The notes under the pieces are model-generated. The model had not been told where the DNA came from. It saw only the letters and a list, made by a program, of their open reading frames with translations, and did not search any database. 64,000 nucleotides of DNA from MKUN01 sp964481425 (GTDB lineage: Bacteria > Bacteroidota > Bacteroidia > Chitinophagales > Chitinophagaceae): the NCBI GenBank assembly GCA_964481425.1, contig CAYZTM010000009.1, forward strand, positions 47,873 through 111,872, written 5' to 3'. Positions 17,957 through 26,512 of this stretch are shown piece after piece. Position 1 is the stretch's first letter. Each line of letters opens with the position of its first letter. The position numbers and the translations under genes were made by a program.

Positions 17957-19192
17957 CTATTTTGCAACTATTATTTTTTGTACCACTTTATCCTGGTCGC
18001 AAACCAACTGCATGGTGTACACGCCCGAGGGCAATGTGGTGAGATCAATTGAATATTGTATGCTCGGCTGCATATAGTCCATCGTTTTTACTACGCTGCC
18101 TTTTGCATCGCATATAGTGCCGGTGATGTTGTTGGCACTTCCCGGGTCGAAGTAGATAAAGGCGTAATCTTTTACCGGGTTAGGGTACAGTTCGAATTTA
18201 ATATGCTTCTTCACTTCGTTGACAGCAGTAGGACCATTGTAAACAGTGGTAGATTCTGTGATGGTATTGTGACCACTGTTTGGACCGGTATTCCCAGTCT
18301 GCACAGTACCATAATAGTGTGTACCAATAGTATATGGGAATACGGGAGTACGGCTCTCATCTATAGTAACAAAATAAGCATAAGTACCCTGCGGATATTC
18401 AGGCGTTATACAATAACGACCATTGTTGGAATCAAGGTCGCCGCTACCTTGTACGAACTCATAATCCTCAATAAATGCCCCTATGGGATAAGTAGCATTT
18501 ATAGCCGGGCCGGGCTGCGATGCCGTTGACCCATCGGGCAAAGTGGTTCTGTCGGCCATGGTGCGCTTTTGCCATGACGATGCCATTCTTTTGATGGGGC
18601 CAGTACCATTGGTATTTGTATAAGCATATGCACCATATACGGGATAGCCATCGAAGGCGTAGCCTATAATGGGCGAGTGATGCGTGCTATCCATATCATC
18701 ATACAGGCAGGTAGGGCTCACATGATGGTGATATTCCCCGTTTTGCTGCGGATGGCCCAGGCAGCTATCAAAGCCACTCCCTTCAAAGAAATAAGCATTA
18801 CGGTTCCACACGCCCTGGTTATTGTAGGTCTGCGCGTCCGAGGAATTGAAAATGCTGACACCATTCGTCCATACACCAATATGGCCAAGCCCAACGGTTA
18901 CCGGGGTACCCGTATTGGGCTGTGGATTGCGTGTGATCTTAAACACGAAATTCTGATTCTGTGCTACATTGGGGTTACCGATCCAGGGACCAATATCGTA
19001 GCCGGGAATACAGGTGCAGCTTACATACACATTGTTCGTAGAGTACTGTATGGTCTGGCAATTAGAGGGTATGTTGTTGTAGCCGGTGGCATTATTGGTA
19101 TTTCTTATCCATGAGGTAATCTCCGGGCCTACCTGTGCCTGAACGGAGAGAGATAAGAGCAATACACCAATAGCTAATGTCAGTTTTTTCAT
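17957..19192 (-). CDS. Secreted YHYH-domain protein with T9SS sorting tail
   Basis: A 411-residue protein. The signal peptide MKKLTLAIGVLLLSLSVQAQ is followed by a YHYH domain. That domain contains NGEYHHHVSPTCLYDD, GYAFDGYPVYGAY and a second metal-like cluster. The last 80 residues form a T9SS type A sorting domain (FELYPNPVKDYAFIYF, then LPSGVYTMQLV). YHYH domains are of unknown function, but their His/Asp-rich core suggests metal binding. The protein is likely surface-anchored or released through T9SS. Confidence 0.88.
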   Translation of the reverse strand: MKKLTLAIGVLLLSLSVQAQVGPEITSWIRNTNNATGYNNIPSNCQTIQYSTNNVYVSCTCIPGYDIGPWIGNPNVAQNQNFVFKITRNPQPNTGTPVTVGLGHIGVWTNGVSIFNSSDAQTYNNQGVWNRNAYFFEGSGFDSCLGHPQQNGEYHHHVSPTCLYDDMDSTHHSPIIGYAFDGYPVYGAYAYTNTNGTGPIKRMASSWQKRTMADRTTLPDGSTASQPGPAINATYPIGAFIEDYEFVQGSGDLDSNNGRYCITPEYPQGTYAYFVTIDESRTPVFPYTIGTHYYGTVQTGNTGPNSGHNTITESTTVYNGPTAVNEVKKHIKFELYPNPVKDYAFIYFDPGSANNITGTICDAKGSVVKTMDYMQPSIQYSIDLTTLPSGVYTMQLVCDQDKVVQKIIVAK

Positions 19193-19620
19193 ATTGTTCG
19201 TTTGTTCAAATATTTAGACGGCTATTCTATTCCTTTCCTTCGCAAGTTTTTTGGACAATTTGCGCCAAAATGCGAATAATTTTTATTTCTCACTTTTTTA
19301 TTGATAATGAATGAGTTAGGTGCAAAAAATATCACAAAAATTTCTCAAAAAATTCCCATTTCTTTCTCACTTTTATCTCAACCCCGCCCTCTTGTTGTTC
19401 TTTCATTTTCCTTTTTTGAGCCGCTTTTTTTTGTAAAAACGAACGGCAACCCGGCAAGATACAATATTGGGGGTGGGGGTTCCAAATATTTCTTTTATGA
19501 TACCCTAGCAGGATAGTATTTGATTGCGAATGACATCCGTGGATGAAGGCGGGGTGTGGGGAGCGGGTGTCAATGTGGCATTGTCATACTCCGACCTGGC
19601 TCATTAGGATAATAATATTT
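19193..19620. other. Gene-poor AT-rich stretch upstream of the repeat cluster
   Basis: No ORF here looks coding: the open frames are low-complexity and lack a signal, motif or plausible start. The first 100 bp should hold the promoter of the YHYH gene, although I find only imperfect TAnnTTTG matches on the minus strand. A poly-G/T-rich patch (19468-19481) precedes the repeat cluster. Confidence 0.5.
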
Positions 19621-19683
19621 CTCAGCTTCGGTACCCTGATGCCGATGAGTCCTCTTGAGGAGCGAGACTCATCGGGTGAAGTG
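19621..19683 (+). repeat. Structured repeat, copy 1 (hairpin module only)
   Basis: This partial copy holds the hairpin module. The outer stem is a perfect 10 bp, CCGATGAGTC (19642-19651) with GACTCATCGG (19666-19675), enclosing a smaller CTC/GAG stem. The flanks CTCAGCTTCGGTACCCTGAT and GGTGAAGT match copies 2 and 3. Confidence 0.75.
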
Positions 19684-19713
19684 ATTTCTTTTCAGCGCGA
19701 ACGACATCCCCCT

Positions 19714-19902
19714 AAATCCCCCTTCGGCCATTCTGAGGCATCCGCACAAGGGGGAAATAAAGGAACATTTATCAGCTTCAGTGCCCTGATGCCGACGAGT
19801 CCTCTGGAAAAGAGAGACTCACCGGGTAAAGTAAAAGTGCTTCGTTTTATTTGTAGATTTAAGTTGGGGAAACTGAAAACCGTAAGATGTTGAAGCTCTA
19901 TG
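19714..19902 (+). repeat. Structured repeat, copy 2 (full, ~190 bp)
   Basis: A full-length copy. Module A is CCCCCTT (19718-19724) pairing with AAGGGGG (19748-19754). Then comes a constant GGAAATAAAGGAACATTT, module B with the CCGACGAGTC hairpin (two mismatches against copy 1), and a constant tail through AGATTTAAGTTGGGGAAACT to GTTGAAGCTCTATG. It is colinear with copy 3 throughout and most positions agree by eye. The frame across it is open in both copies, but nothing suggests it is translated. Confidence 0.8.
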
Positions 19903-19989
19903 AGGCAGGATTATTCCATTGGGTAATACATATGTGGAGTTTAATTTTACTTGGAAAGATGTTGATTTTAACTCTCAAATTCACAAATA

Positions 19990-20349
19990 ATGAGACATTT
20001 TTATTTTCTGTTTATGGTAATAATAACCGGATGTATTTTTTCAACTGATGAAATAAAATATATAAAAATTAACAACTACTACTTGGAAAATACTGGTGAA
20101 ATAAGAACTCTCTGTATGCGTGAGGATAATTCGAAAACAGAGAAAGTGATAATTGAAAATGTTGACAGTATCGGTTATGACAATATGTATATCTATGGAT
20201 TTGGGAATGGTCAATATTTTATAGTTGATCAAAAAAGCAAGAGCACACGATGGTTCGACAACAAGAGTACTTTGCAGGCCAGCTTGAATTTAAAAAATGC
20301 TCTCATGCAAGAAGCTAAGAAATTACTTGATGATGAAAGCCGCAAATGA
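19990..20349 (+). CDS. Hypothetical lipoprotein or secreted protein
   Basis: A 119-residue protein with a short signal sequence MRHFYFLFMVIITGCIFS that may be a lipobox (ITGC). The rest is AT-rich in codon use, unlike its neighbours, and resembles a small beta-rich domain (KYIKINNYYLENTGEIR, YIYGFGNGQYFIVDQ). I do not recognise a family. It overlaps the next gene by 20 bp, so the two form a pair. Confidence 0.6.
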   Translation: MRHFYFLFMVIITGCIFSTDEIKYIKINNYYLENTGEIRTLCMREDNSKTEKVIIENVDSIGYDNMYIYGFGNGQYFIVDQKSKSTRWFDNKSTLQASLNLKNALMQEAKKLLDDESRK

Positions 20350-20764
20350 ATATTTAAGTAGCATAGTGTTAAGGTCAGTATTTTTTCTGTTACTTATCAA
20401 TAATTTATATTCCTGTAACAGCGATGACAATATACGGCGAGAAATGGTTGGGGAATATCGATTGTCAGAATGTGAAAAAGAAAATGGTCCTTGTATAGAT
20501 TCTCCCGTCCTTATATTGAAGGCCGACAAAAAATTTTCTTTAAATATTAGCAATCGGCGGTTAATTGGTACATGGGATGTGGTTGAAGGTCAAGACGATC
20601 CTTACATATATTTAAATATGCCGGACTCTAACATATATGAACAAGGGATTGTATATGGTAAAAAATACAATGAGGTAATCTTACTAAATCCTAGCTTTTT
20701 TATGGGCAAGGATTATTTAAAGCTAGGATTTATTAGAACTGGCTCTACCATCTCAAATAACTAA
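20330..20764 (+). CDS. Hypothetical lipoprotein, lipocalin-like
   Basis: A protein of about 144 residues. The start is one of two adjacent ATGs at 20330/20333, which place a hydrophobic stretch before NNLYSC, a probable lipobox. The mature part (MVGEYRLSECEKENG, LKADKKFSLNISNRRLIGTW) follows the pattern of small lipocalin-like lipoproteins that begin with GxYxL and end strands with GTW. Low GC relative to the window suggests transfer. No function can be assigned. Confidence 0.65.
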   Translation: MMKAANEYLSSIVLRSVFFLLLINNLYSCNSDDNIRREMVGEYRLSECEKENGPCIDSPVLILKADKKFSLNISNRRLIGTWDVVEGQDDPYIYLNMPDSNIYEQGIVYGKKYNEVILLNPSFFMGKDYLKLGFIRTGSTISNN

Positions 20765-20818
20765 TTGGAATGAATAGTTTGAGGCGTATGAAAGTCTTGC
20801 ATTTTTATCTTAATATAG

Positions 20819-20975
20819 ATGACGACTTTTCAACCTCTTGTTTCCTGCATTATGCCCACTGCCAACAGGCAGCGCTTCATTCCTACGGCTATAAGTTTGT
20901 TCCTGCGGCAGGATTACCCGGAGAAAGAGCTAGTGATAATAGATGATGGCGAGCATTCTGTAGTAGACCAGGAAG
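20819..20975 (+). pseudogene. Truncated glycosyltransferase family 2 (N-terminal fragment)
   Basis: About 52 codons of a GT2 enzyme: PLVSCIMPTANRQRFIPTAI, then FLRQDYPEKELVIIDDGE, the start of the GT-A fold including the first nucleotide-sugar motif. At about 20976 the reading frame passes straight into repeat copy 3, and nothing of the catalytic DXD region follows. This is a gene remnant fused to the repeat. Confidence 0.75.
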
Positions 20976-21160
20976 CCCCATTCGGCTATTCTGAGGCATC
21001 CGCACAAGGGGGAAATAAAGGAACATTTCTCAGCTTCAGTGACCTGATGCCGATGAGTCCTCTTGAGGAAAGAGACTTATTGGGGGAAGTAAAAGTACTT
21101 CGTTTTATTTGTAGATTTAAGTTGGGGAAACTGAAACCCATGAGGTGTTGAAGCTCTATG
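20976..21160 (+). repeat. Structured repeat, copy 3 (full, ~185 bp)
   Basis: A full copy matching copy 2 in order and content. The module B stem is CCGATGAGTC with GACTTATTGG, where two changes relative to copy 1 remain G-U pairs, so the hairpin is kept. Module A has lost part of its CCCCC arm. The copy interrupts a GT2 gene, as the breakpoints near 20976 and 21160 show. Confidence 0.8.
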
Positions 21161-21167
21161 TGGCTGA

Positions 21168-21293
21168 AGGAAGGAGAATGCCGGTTGCAAACCGGACGAA
21201 TTGCTAAGACACGAGTTTGCTATACCCTGGCTGGGCTACAAACATGCGCCAGACGGATGGATCGAGAGCCTTCCAAGAAGAAGAAAAAAATAA
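21168..21293 (+). pseudogene. Orphan C-terminal coding fragment
   Basis: After the repeat, a frame without a start reads RKENAGCKPDELL, then RHEFAIPWLGYKHAPDGWIE, and ends in a basic tail with a stop at 21291-21293. It looks like the C-terminus of a real protein. It could be the lost end of the GT2 gene cut at 20976, with the middle deleted, but that link is inference. Confidence 0.4.
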
Positions 21294-21304
21294 TAAAATG
21301 CAAA

Positions 21305-21889
21305 ATGATTAGAGTAATAGTTCTCTTCCTCTTCATTGAAAATATGCTATTTGCGTTGCCCTTATCAGCAAAGGTCGATGAGAAATACCTGCTTCAAGCC
21401 AAGGTATTGATATTAGCTGACGAAATTAAGCGATATAATATAAACCCAGATAGAGAGTATATACAAAGGTTTCTAGATTATAAGATTGTATGGGACACCA
21501 CAAAATTTACGACTAAAGATTTTCTTGCAAATAACAGCAGGAACACATTGATAACATTTATAAACATTTATGCAGTGCCCGATACATCGAAAGGTTATTA
21601 TTGTATGAAGCCTGGAGATAAACAGTGGCGATTCCATGTCGTATTTTTCATGAATGAACAGGCCGAGAAAGCTAATTACATATACCGGTTGTGTATTTTT
21701 GGCGACAGAATATATAAACTACATGGGTTTAGTGATAATGATACGAAGGCTATTTTTTGGTACTTATATACCACCTACAAAGCAAATCATCATAAAACAT
21801 CGTTCAATTGGTTTTGCAAAAACATTGACAATCTCATCAAAACAGAGAATTGGGATCTTGGAGAATTATGTAATAAGGAATTGCATTAA
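21305..21889 (+). CDS. Hypothetical secreted protein
   Basis: A 194-residue protein. The start at 21305 gives the signal peptide MIRVIVLFLFIENMLFALPL; the frame is open further upstream only through the repeat and the orphan fragment. The mature part is mixed alpha/beta, with several aromatic and Lys residues, and ends in NWFCKNIDNLIKT. AT-rich codon use matches the two lipoproteins at 20.0-20.8 kb. I do not recognise a family. Confidence 0.6.
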   Translation: MIRVIVLFLFIENMLFALPLSAKVDEKYLLQAKVLILADEIKRYNINPDREYIQRFLDYKIVWDTTKFTTKDFLANNSRNTLITFINIYAVPDTSKGYYCMKPGDKQWRFHVVFFMNEQAEKANYIYRLCIFGDRIYKLHGFSDNDTKAIFWYLYTTYKANHHKTSFNWFCKNIDNLIKTENWDLGELCNKELH

Positions 21890-21903
21890 GAATAACAATC
21901 TCT

Positions 21904-21955
21904 AAAAATCCCCCTTCGGCCATTCTGAGGCATCCGCACAAGAGGGAAATAAAAG
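21904..21955 (+). repeat. Structured repeat, copy 4 (module A only)
   Basis: A truncated copy containing CCCCCTTCGGCCATTCTGAG through CATCCGCACAAGAGGGAAAT, matching module A of copy 2 almost base for base, then ending abruptly. One G-to-A change breaks its closing stem. Confidence 0.75.
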
Positions 21956-22025
21956 TGTGTGACAGGATATCAAAAGTCAGCCATAAGGGGCAGGGTGCGG
22001 AACGCATCAATGACTTTAATCATCA

Positions 22026-22051
22026 AATAAGTTGACCACGGTCAGCTTATT
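22026..22051. promoter_or_regulatory. Inverted repeat upstream of the aromatic catabolism operon
   Basis: AATAAGTTGACC and GGTCAGCTTATT form 12-bp half-sites with one mismatch around a 2-bp centre, ending 49 bp before hmgA. It could be an operator for the operon. A weak terminator for upstream transcription is the alternative, since T-rich sequence follows. Confidence 0.5.
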
Positions 22052-22100
22052 AGTTTTTGATAGCATCTAAAATTGTCCCTGAATTAAAAGATGCTTTCAG

Positions 22101-23261
22101 ATGCCTTTTTATCATAGCCTTGGGACGATACCTGATAAACGCCATATAGTATTCCGCCAGCCCGGCGGCAAGCTGTACCAGGAAGAACTGGTAGGCACAC
22201 AGGGCTTTGGGGGCTTATCATCGCTGGTATATCACCTGCACGCCCCTACGGCAGTGAAACAAAAAGGCAAGCCTTACTCAGTAGCCCCCAAAGTGGCCAT
22301 GGACAACAGCCTGAATGCCATGAGCTTTATGGGTTTTGACATAAAGCCTGAGGACGACTATTTAAAAAGCCGCAAAACACTCTTTGTGAATGCGGCTATG
22401 CAGGTGGGCCTAGCTGCGCCAACCAAGGGCAACGATTATTTCTTCAAGAATGCTGATGCCGATGAAATGATCTTCATACACAAAGGCAGTGGCACGCTGC
22501 ATACCATGTTCGGTAAGCTACCCTTTAAATACGGAGACTATATTATCATCCCCCGCGGTACGGTATATAAGATACAATTCGACAATAGCGATAACCGGCT
22601 ATTGTTCCTCGAATCGCACGACCCTATATTCACGCCGAGGAGATACCGGAACGATTTCGGGCAGCTACTGGAGCATTCGCCCTTTTGCGAAAGGGATATT
22701 AAAAGACCGGTAGAGCTGGAAACCCATGATGAGCAGGGTGAGTTTGATGTACTCATCAAAAAGAAGGGCCACATCTTCCCCTATACTTATTTATATCATC
22801 CCTTTGATGTGGCAGGCTGGGATGGTTATCATTATCCTTATACCTTTTCCATCTTCAACTTCGAACCGATAACGGGGCGTGTACATATGCCGCCCCCCAT
22901 ACATCAAACCTTCGAGACCCGGAATTTCGTAGTATGCTCTTTCGTGCCGCGGCTATACGATTACCACCCGCAGGCCATACCTGCACCATATCACCACAGC
23001 AATATAGACTCTGACGAGATATTGTATTACGTGGACGGTGACTTCATGAGCCGTAACAACATACAGAAAGGACAACTGACCTTGCACCCCGGCGGTATAC
23101 CACATGGCCCGCACCCCGGAGCTATAGAGCGCAGCGTAGGCCAAAAAGAAACCAAAGAACTGGCGGTAATGATAGACCCCTTTGCCCCGATGATGATAAC
23201 TGAAGAAGCACTAAAAATAGAAGTGCCGGACTATTATAAATCGTGGCTAGGAGGAGAATAG
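22101..23261 (+). CDS. hmgA: Homogentisate 1,2-dioxygenase
   Basis: A 386-residue Fe(II) ring-cleaving enzyme that opens homogentisate to maleylacetoacetate, the central step of tyrosine breakdown. PYHHSNIDSDEILYY contains the His and Glu iron ligands, and GGIPHGPHPG the later His ligand and active-site region. It is shorter than animal homologues (about 445 residues), as is usual for Bacteroidota. It is the first gene of a six-gene operon with hppD 45 bp downstream. Confidence 0.93.
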   Translation: MPFYHSLGTIPDKRHIVFRQPGGKLYQEELVGTQGFGGLSSLVYHLHAPTAVKQKGKPYSVAPKVAMDNSLNAMSFMGFDIKPEDDYLKSRKTLFVNAAMQVGLAAPTKGNDYFFKNADADEMIFIHKGSGTLHTMFGKLPFKYGDYIIIPRGTVYKIQFDNSDNRLLFLESHDPIFTPRRYRNDFGQLLEHSPFCERDIKRPVELETHDEQGEFDVLIKKKGHIFPYTYLYHPFDVAGWDGYHYPYTFSIFNFEPITGRVHMPPPIHQTFETRNFVVCSFVPRLYDYHPQAIPAPYHHSNIDSDEILYYVDGDFMSRNNIQKGQLTLHPGGIPHGPHPGAIERSVGQKETKELAVMIDPFAPMMITEEALKIEVPDYYKSWLGGE

Positions 23262-23306
23262 GAGCTTGAAAGGATAGTATCAATGTAAACACAAAACAAT
23301 TTCAAT

Positions 23307-24464
23307 ATGGATACTGCAGATCTGAAAAAAGTTGAGAATTACAACTACGGTATCGAAAAGATATTCGATAAGGCGCAGGACTTCCTGCCCATAAACGGCA
23401 CCGACTATGTGGAGCTGTATGTAGGGAATGCCAAGCAGGCAGCCCATTATTATAAAACAGCATTCGGATTCCAGTCGCTGGCCTATGCAGGACTGGAAAC
23501 GGGCGTGCGGGACCGGGCATCGTATGTATTACAGCAGGATAAGATCAGGCTGGTGCTTACTACCCCCTTTGACCCGGATAGTGATATATCGGACCACATC
23601 AGGCAGCACGGCGATGGTGTGAAGGTAATAGCCCTGTGGGTGGACGATGCACGCAAAGCCTTTGAAGAAACCGTAAGTCGTGGTGCAGAGGTATATTTTG
23701 AGCCACAGGTGGAAGCGGATGAATATGGAGAAGTGGTGCGCGCCGGCATACACACCTATGGTGAAACGGTACACATCTTCGTGGAACGTAAAAACTATAA
23801 GGGTATATTCCTGCCGGGTTATGAGAAATGGGAATCGGAGTATAACCCGGGCTCAACCAGCCTTAAATACATAGACCATATGGTAGGCAATGTGGAACTG
23901 GGCACGATGAATATATGGTCGGACTTCTACGCTAATGTAATGGGCTTCGCCAACCTGATCACCTTTGACGATAAGGATATATCGACCCAGTATACCGCAC
24001 TGATGAGCAAGGTAATGACCAATGGCAACGGGCGCATCAAATTCCCCATTAACGAGCCCGCACAAGGACTGAAGAAATCGCAGGTGGAGGAATACCTGGA
24101 TTTCTACAAAGGACCGGGCTGCCAGCACATAGCCGTAGCCACCGACGATATTGTATTTACCATCAGCGAAATGCGCAAACGTGGCGTAGAGTTCCTGCAT
24201 GTGCCGGGTACATATTACGATACCGTGAGCGCACGCGTGGGCGATATAGCCGAAGACCTTGCCATATTGAAGAGCCTTGGCATCATGGTGGACCGGGACG
24301 AAGAAGGCTACCTGTTACAGATATTCACCAAGCCTGTAGAGGACCGCCCTACCCTGTTCTTCGAGATCATACAACGTAAAGGAGCAAGGTCCTTTGGCAA
24401 GGGTAATTTCCAGGCCTTGTTCGAATCGATAGAAGCAGAGCAGGAACGGAGGGGAACGCTCTAA
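23307..24464 (+). CDS. hppD: 4-hydroxyphenylpyruvate dioxygenase
   Basis: A 385-residue VOC-fold Fe(II) enzyme that converts 4-hydroxyphenylpyruvate to homogentisate, the substrate of the preceding HmgA. Iron ligands appear in KYIDHMVGNV (His), CQHIAVATDD (His) and LFFEIIQRKG (Glu). The N-terminal VOC half is degenerate, as in the family. Full length and tightly linked to hmgA and paaA. Confidence 0.95.
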   Translation: MDTADLKKVENYNYGIEKIFDKAQDFLPINGTDYVELYVGNAKQAAHYYKTAFGFQSLAYAGLETGVRDRASYVLQQDKIRLVLTTPFDPDSDISDHIRQHGDGVKVIALWVDDARKAFEETVSRGAEVYFEPQVEADEYGEVVRAGIHTYGETVHIFVERKNYKGIFLPGYEKWESEYNPGSTSLKYIDHMVGNVELGTMNIWSDFYANVMGFANLITFDDKDISTQYTALMSKVMTNGNGRIKFPINEPAQGLKKSQVEEYLDFYKGPGCQHIAVATDDIVFTISEMRKRGVEFLHVPGTYYDTVSARVGDIAEDLAILKSLGIMVDRDEEGYLLQIFTKPVEDRPTLFFEIIQRKGARSFGKGNFQALFESIEAEQERRGTL

Positions 24465-24482
24465 ACCAAAAAAGATATTTAT

Positions 24483-25442
24483 ATGGACGCGATACAGGAA
24501 GTAGAAAATCAACTGAACGAGCTGCTCTTACAAAAATTTGAAGAGCGCGTTCAATCCGGTGATGCGGTAGAACCGAAGGACTGGATGCCGGAAGGTTACC
24601 GGAAGCACCTTGTACGGCAGATATCGCAGCATGCCCACTCTGAAGTGATCGGTATGCAGCCGGAGGGCAACTGGATAACGCGTGCTCCCAGCCTGAGGGC
24701 AAAGCAAATACTGCTGGCTAAGATACAGGATGAGGGAGGGCATGGCCTGTACCTATACAGCGCTGCCGAAACGCTGGGCATCAGCCGGGATGAGATGATA
24801 GCGCAACTGCATAGTGGCAAAGCGAAATACTCCAACATATTCAACTACCCAGCGCTTACCTGGGCAGATATAGGCGCGATAGGCTGGCTGGTGGACGGCG
24901 CCGCCATAGTGAACCAGGTGTCGCTGCAACGCACCTCCTACGGCCCATACAGCCGCGCGATGGTACGAATATGCAAAGAAGAGAGCTTTCACCAAAGGCA
25001 GGGCTACGAGATAATGGCACACATGATGCGCGGTACGGCGGAGCAGCGCGAGATGGCACAGGATGCGATGAACCGCTGGTGGTGGCCCTCACTGATGATG
25101 TTTGGCCCACACGACAGCGAATCACCACATGCAGGTGATGCCTTCCGCTGGAAGATAAAACGACATAGCAATGATGAGTTACGGCAGAAGTTCATTGACA
25201 AAACGGTGCAGCAGGCCGAGGTGATCGGGCTTACAATACCCGACCCTAACCTGAAATGGAATGAGGACAGCGGCCATTATGATCATGGTGAGATCAACTG
25301 GGCGGAATTCCGTAGTGTAATAAATGGCAACGGCCCCTGCAACAAACAGCGTATGGACCACCACAAACAGGTGCATGAAGATGGGGCCTGGGTGCGCCGT
25401 GCAGCACAGGCCTACTATGATAAAAGAGCGAACAAAAATTAA
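24483..25442 (+). CDS. paaA: Phenylacetyl-CoA epoxidase subunit PaaA
   Basis: A 319-residue ferritin-like di-iron subunit that epoxidises the aromatic ring of phenylacetyl-CoA. Ligands lie in KIQDEGGHGLYLY and RICKEESFHQRQGYEIM (ExxH motifs), with HSEVIGMQPEGNW near the N-terminus. The protein is full length. It is followed by paaB, paaC and paaD, the expected gene order. Confidence 0.95.
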   Translation: MDAIQEVENQLNELLLQKFEERVQSGDAVEPKDWMPEGYRKHLVRQISQHAHSEVIGMQPEGNWITRAPSLRAKQILLAKIQDEGGHGLYLYSAAETLGISRDEMIAQLHSGKAKYSNIFNYPALTWADIGAIGWLVDGAAIVNQVSLQRTSYGPYSRAMVRICKEESFHQRQGYEIMAHMMRGTAEQREMAQDAMNRWWWPSLMMFGPHDSESPHAGDAFRWKIKRHSNDELRQKFIDKTVQQAEVIGLTIPDPNLKWNEDSGHYDHGEINWAEFRSVINGNGPCNKQRMDHHKQVHEDGAWVRRAAQAYYDKRANKN

Positions 25443-25461
25443 TTCATTCAAAACATTGGTT

Positions 25462-25752
25462 ATGACGCCAGATACACAGTTAGGCACATGGGAAGTGTTC
25501 ATGCAAAGCAAGCCCGGAGCCAATTATATACACCAGGGCAGCATACATGCCGCCGACAAAGAAATGGCGCTGCAAAATGCCCGGGATACCTATTCGCGCC
25601 GTAGTGAGGGCACCAGTATATGGGTAGTGCCGACGGAGGCCATAACCGCATCGAGGCCGGACGATAAAGAAATGCTCTTTGACCCGGCCAATGATAAGAT
25701 ATACCGGCTGGCCACATTCTATACCATCCCGGAAGGGGCTAAAAATATCTAA
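25462..25752 (+). CDS. paaB: Phenylacetyl-CoA epoxidase subunit PaaB
   Basis: A 96-residue PaaB, the small bridging subunit of the PaaABC(E) complex. The ATG at 25462 is chosen because it gives TPDTQLGTWEVFMQSKPGAN, the conserved family start; the frame is open upstream without support. SIWVVPTEAITAS and KIYRLATFYTIPEGA are the C-terminal PaaB signatures. It lies 19 bp after paaA and one base before paaC. Confidence 0.93.
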   Translation: MTPDTQLGTWEVFMQSKPGANYIHQGSIHAADKEMALQNARDTYSRRSEGTSIWVVPTEAITASRPDDKEMLFDPANDKIYRLATFYTIPEGAKNI

Positions 25753-25753
25753 G

Positions 25754-26512
25754 ATGAACAGGGAAACCGCTTTATATAATTATGCCCTGCGCCTTGGCGA
25801 TAATGCGCTGGTGCTATCATACCGCCTGTCGGAATGGTGCAGCAGGGCGCCTATGATAGAAGAAGACCTGGCGCTAACCAATTTTGCACTGGACATGATA
25901 GGCCGCGCGCAGGCCTTGCTGAAATATGCAGGCGAAGTAGAAGGCAAGGGGAGAACGGATGACGACCTGGCCTACCGTAGGCCGGAAAGACAATTCTACA
26001 ATAACCTGATAACCGAGCTGCCCAATGGCGACTTTGCCCATACTATGGCGCGGCAGCTATTCATCTCGGTGTTCGAGAGCTACCTGTTCGAAGACCTGCA
26101 GCAAAGTAAAGATGAGACCATAGCTGCCATAGCCGCCAAAACGCTGAAGGAGGTGAAATATCACCGCAGGCACGCAGAAGACTGGGTGAAACGACTGGGC
26201 GACGGCACAGAAGAAAGCTACCAGCGGATGCAAAATGCAGTGAACGCACTATGGATGTACACGGGAGAACTGTTCGAGACAGATGAGGTGGAAGAGGAAC
26301 TAATAACAGCTGGTATCGCTGCTGACCCTAAGGCAATAAGATCACGATGGTACGGCCATATAGAAAATGTACTGAAAGAAGCTACCCTGCTCATGCCCGG
26401 TGACGGCTATATGCAAAGCGGGAGCAAAAGAGGTGTGCATACCGAATACCTGGGACATATACTATCTGAAATGCAATACCTGCAACGCGCTTACCCGGAC
26501 GCCACATGGTAG
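25754..26512 (+). CDS. paaC: Phenylacetyl-CoA epoxidase subunit PaaC
   Basis: A 252-residue ferritin-like subunit that forms the structural heterodimer with PaaA. RLGDNALVLSYRLSEWCSRA and EEDLALTNFALDMIGRA are hallmark segments. KEVKYHRRHAEDWVKRLGDG lies on the helix equivalent to a PaaA ligand helix. The ATG at 25754 follows the paaB stop by one base. Confidence 0.93.
   Translation: MNRETALYNYALRLGDNALVLSYRLSEWCSRAPMIEEDLALTNFALDMIGRAQALLKYAGEVEGKGRTDDDLAYRRPERQFYNNLITELPNGDFAHTMARQLFISVFESYLFEDLQQSKDETIAAIAAKTLKEVKYHRRHAEDWVKRLGDGTEESYQRMQNAVNALWMYTGELFETDEVEEELITAGIAADPKAIRSRWYGHIENVLKEATLLMPGDGYMQSGSKRGVHTEYLGHILSEMQYLQRAYPDATW

Noticed and set aside
19642..19675. Hammerhead-ribozyme-like core (CCGATGAGTCC ... 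GCGAGAC) in the structured repeat
   Set aside because: The essential CUGAUGA and GAAA boxes each carry a change (CCGATGA and GAGA), and copies 2 and 3 differ further. A plain 10-bp hairpin that pairs the supposed core explains the sequence better.
19543..19893. Open frame of 116 codons across repeat copies 1 and 2
   Set aside because: It consists only of repeat sequence. The same frame is open in copy 3, but there it follows a broken gene; no start, signal or domain supports translation.
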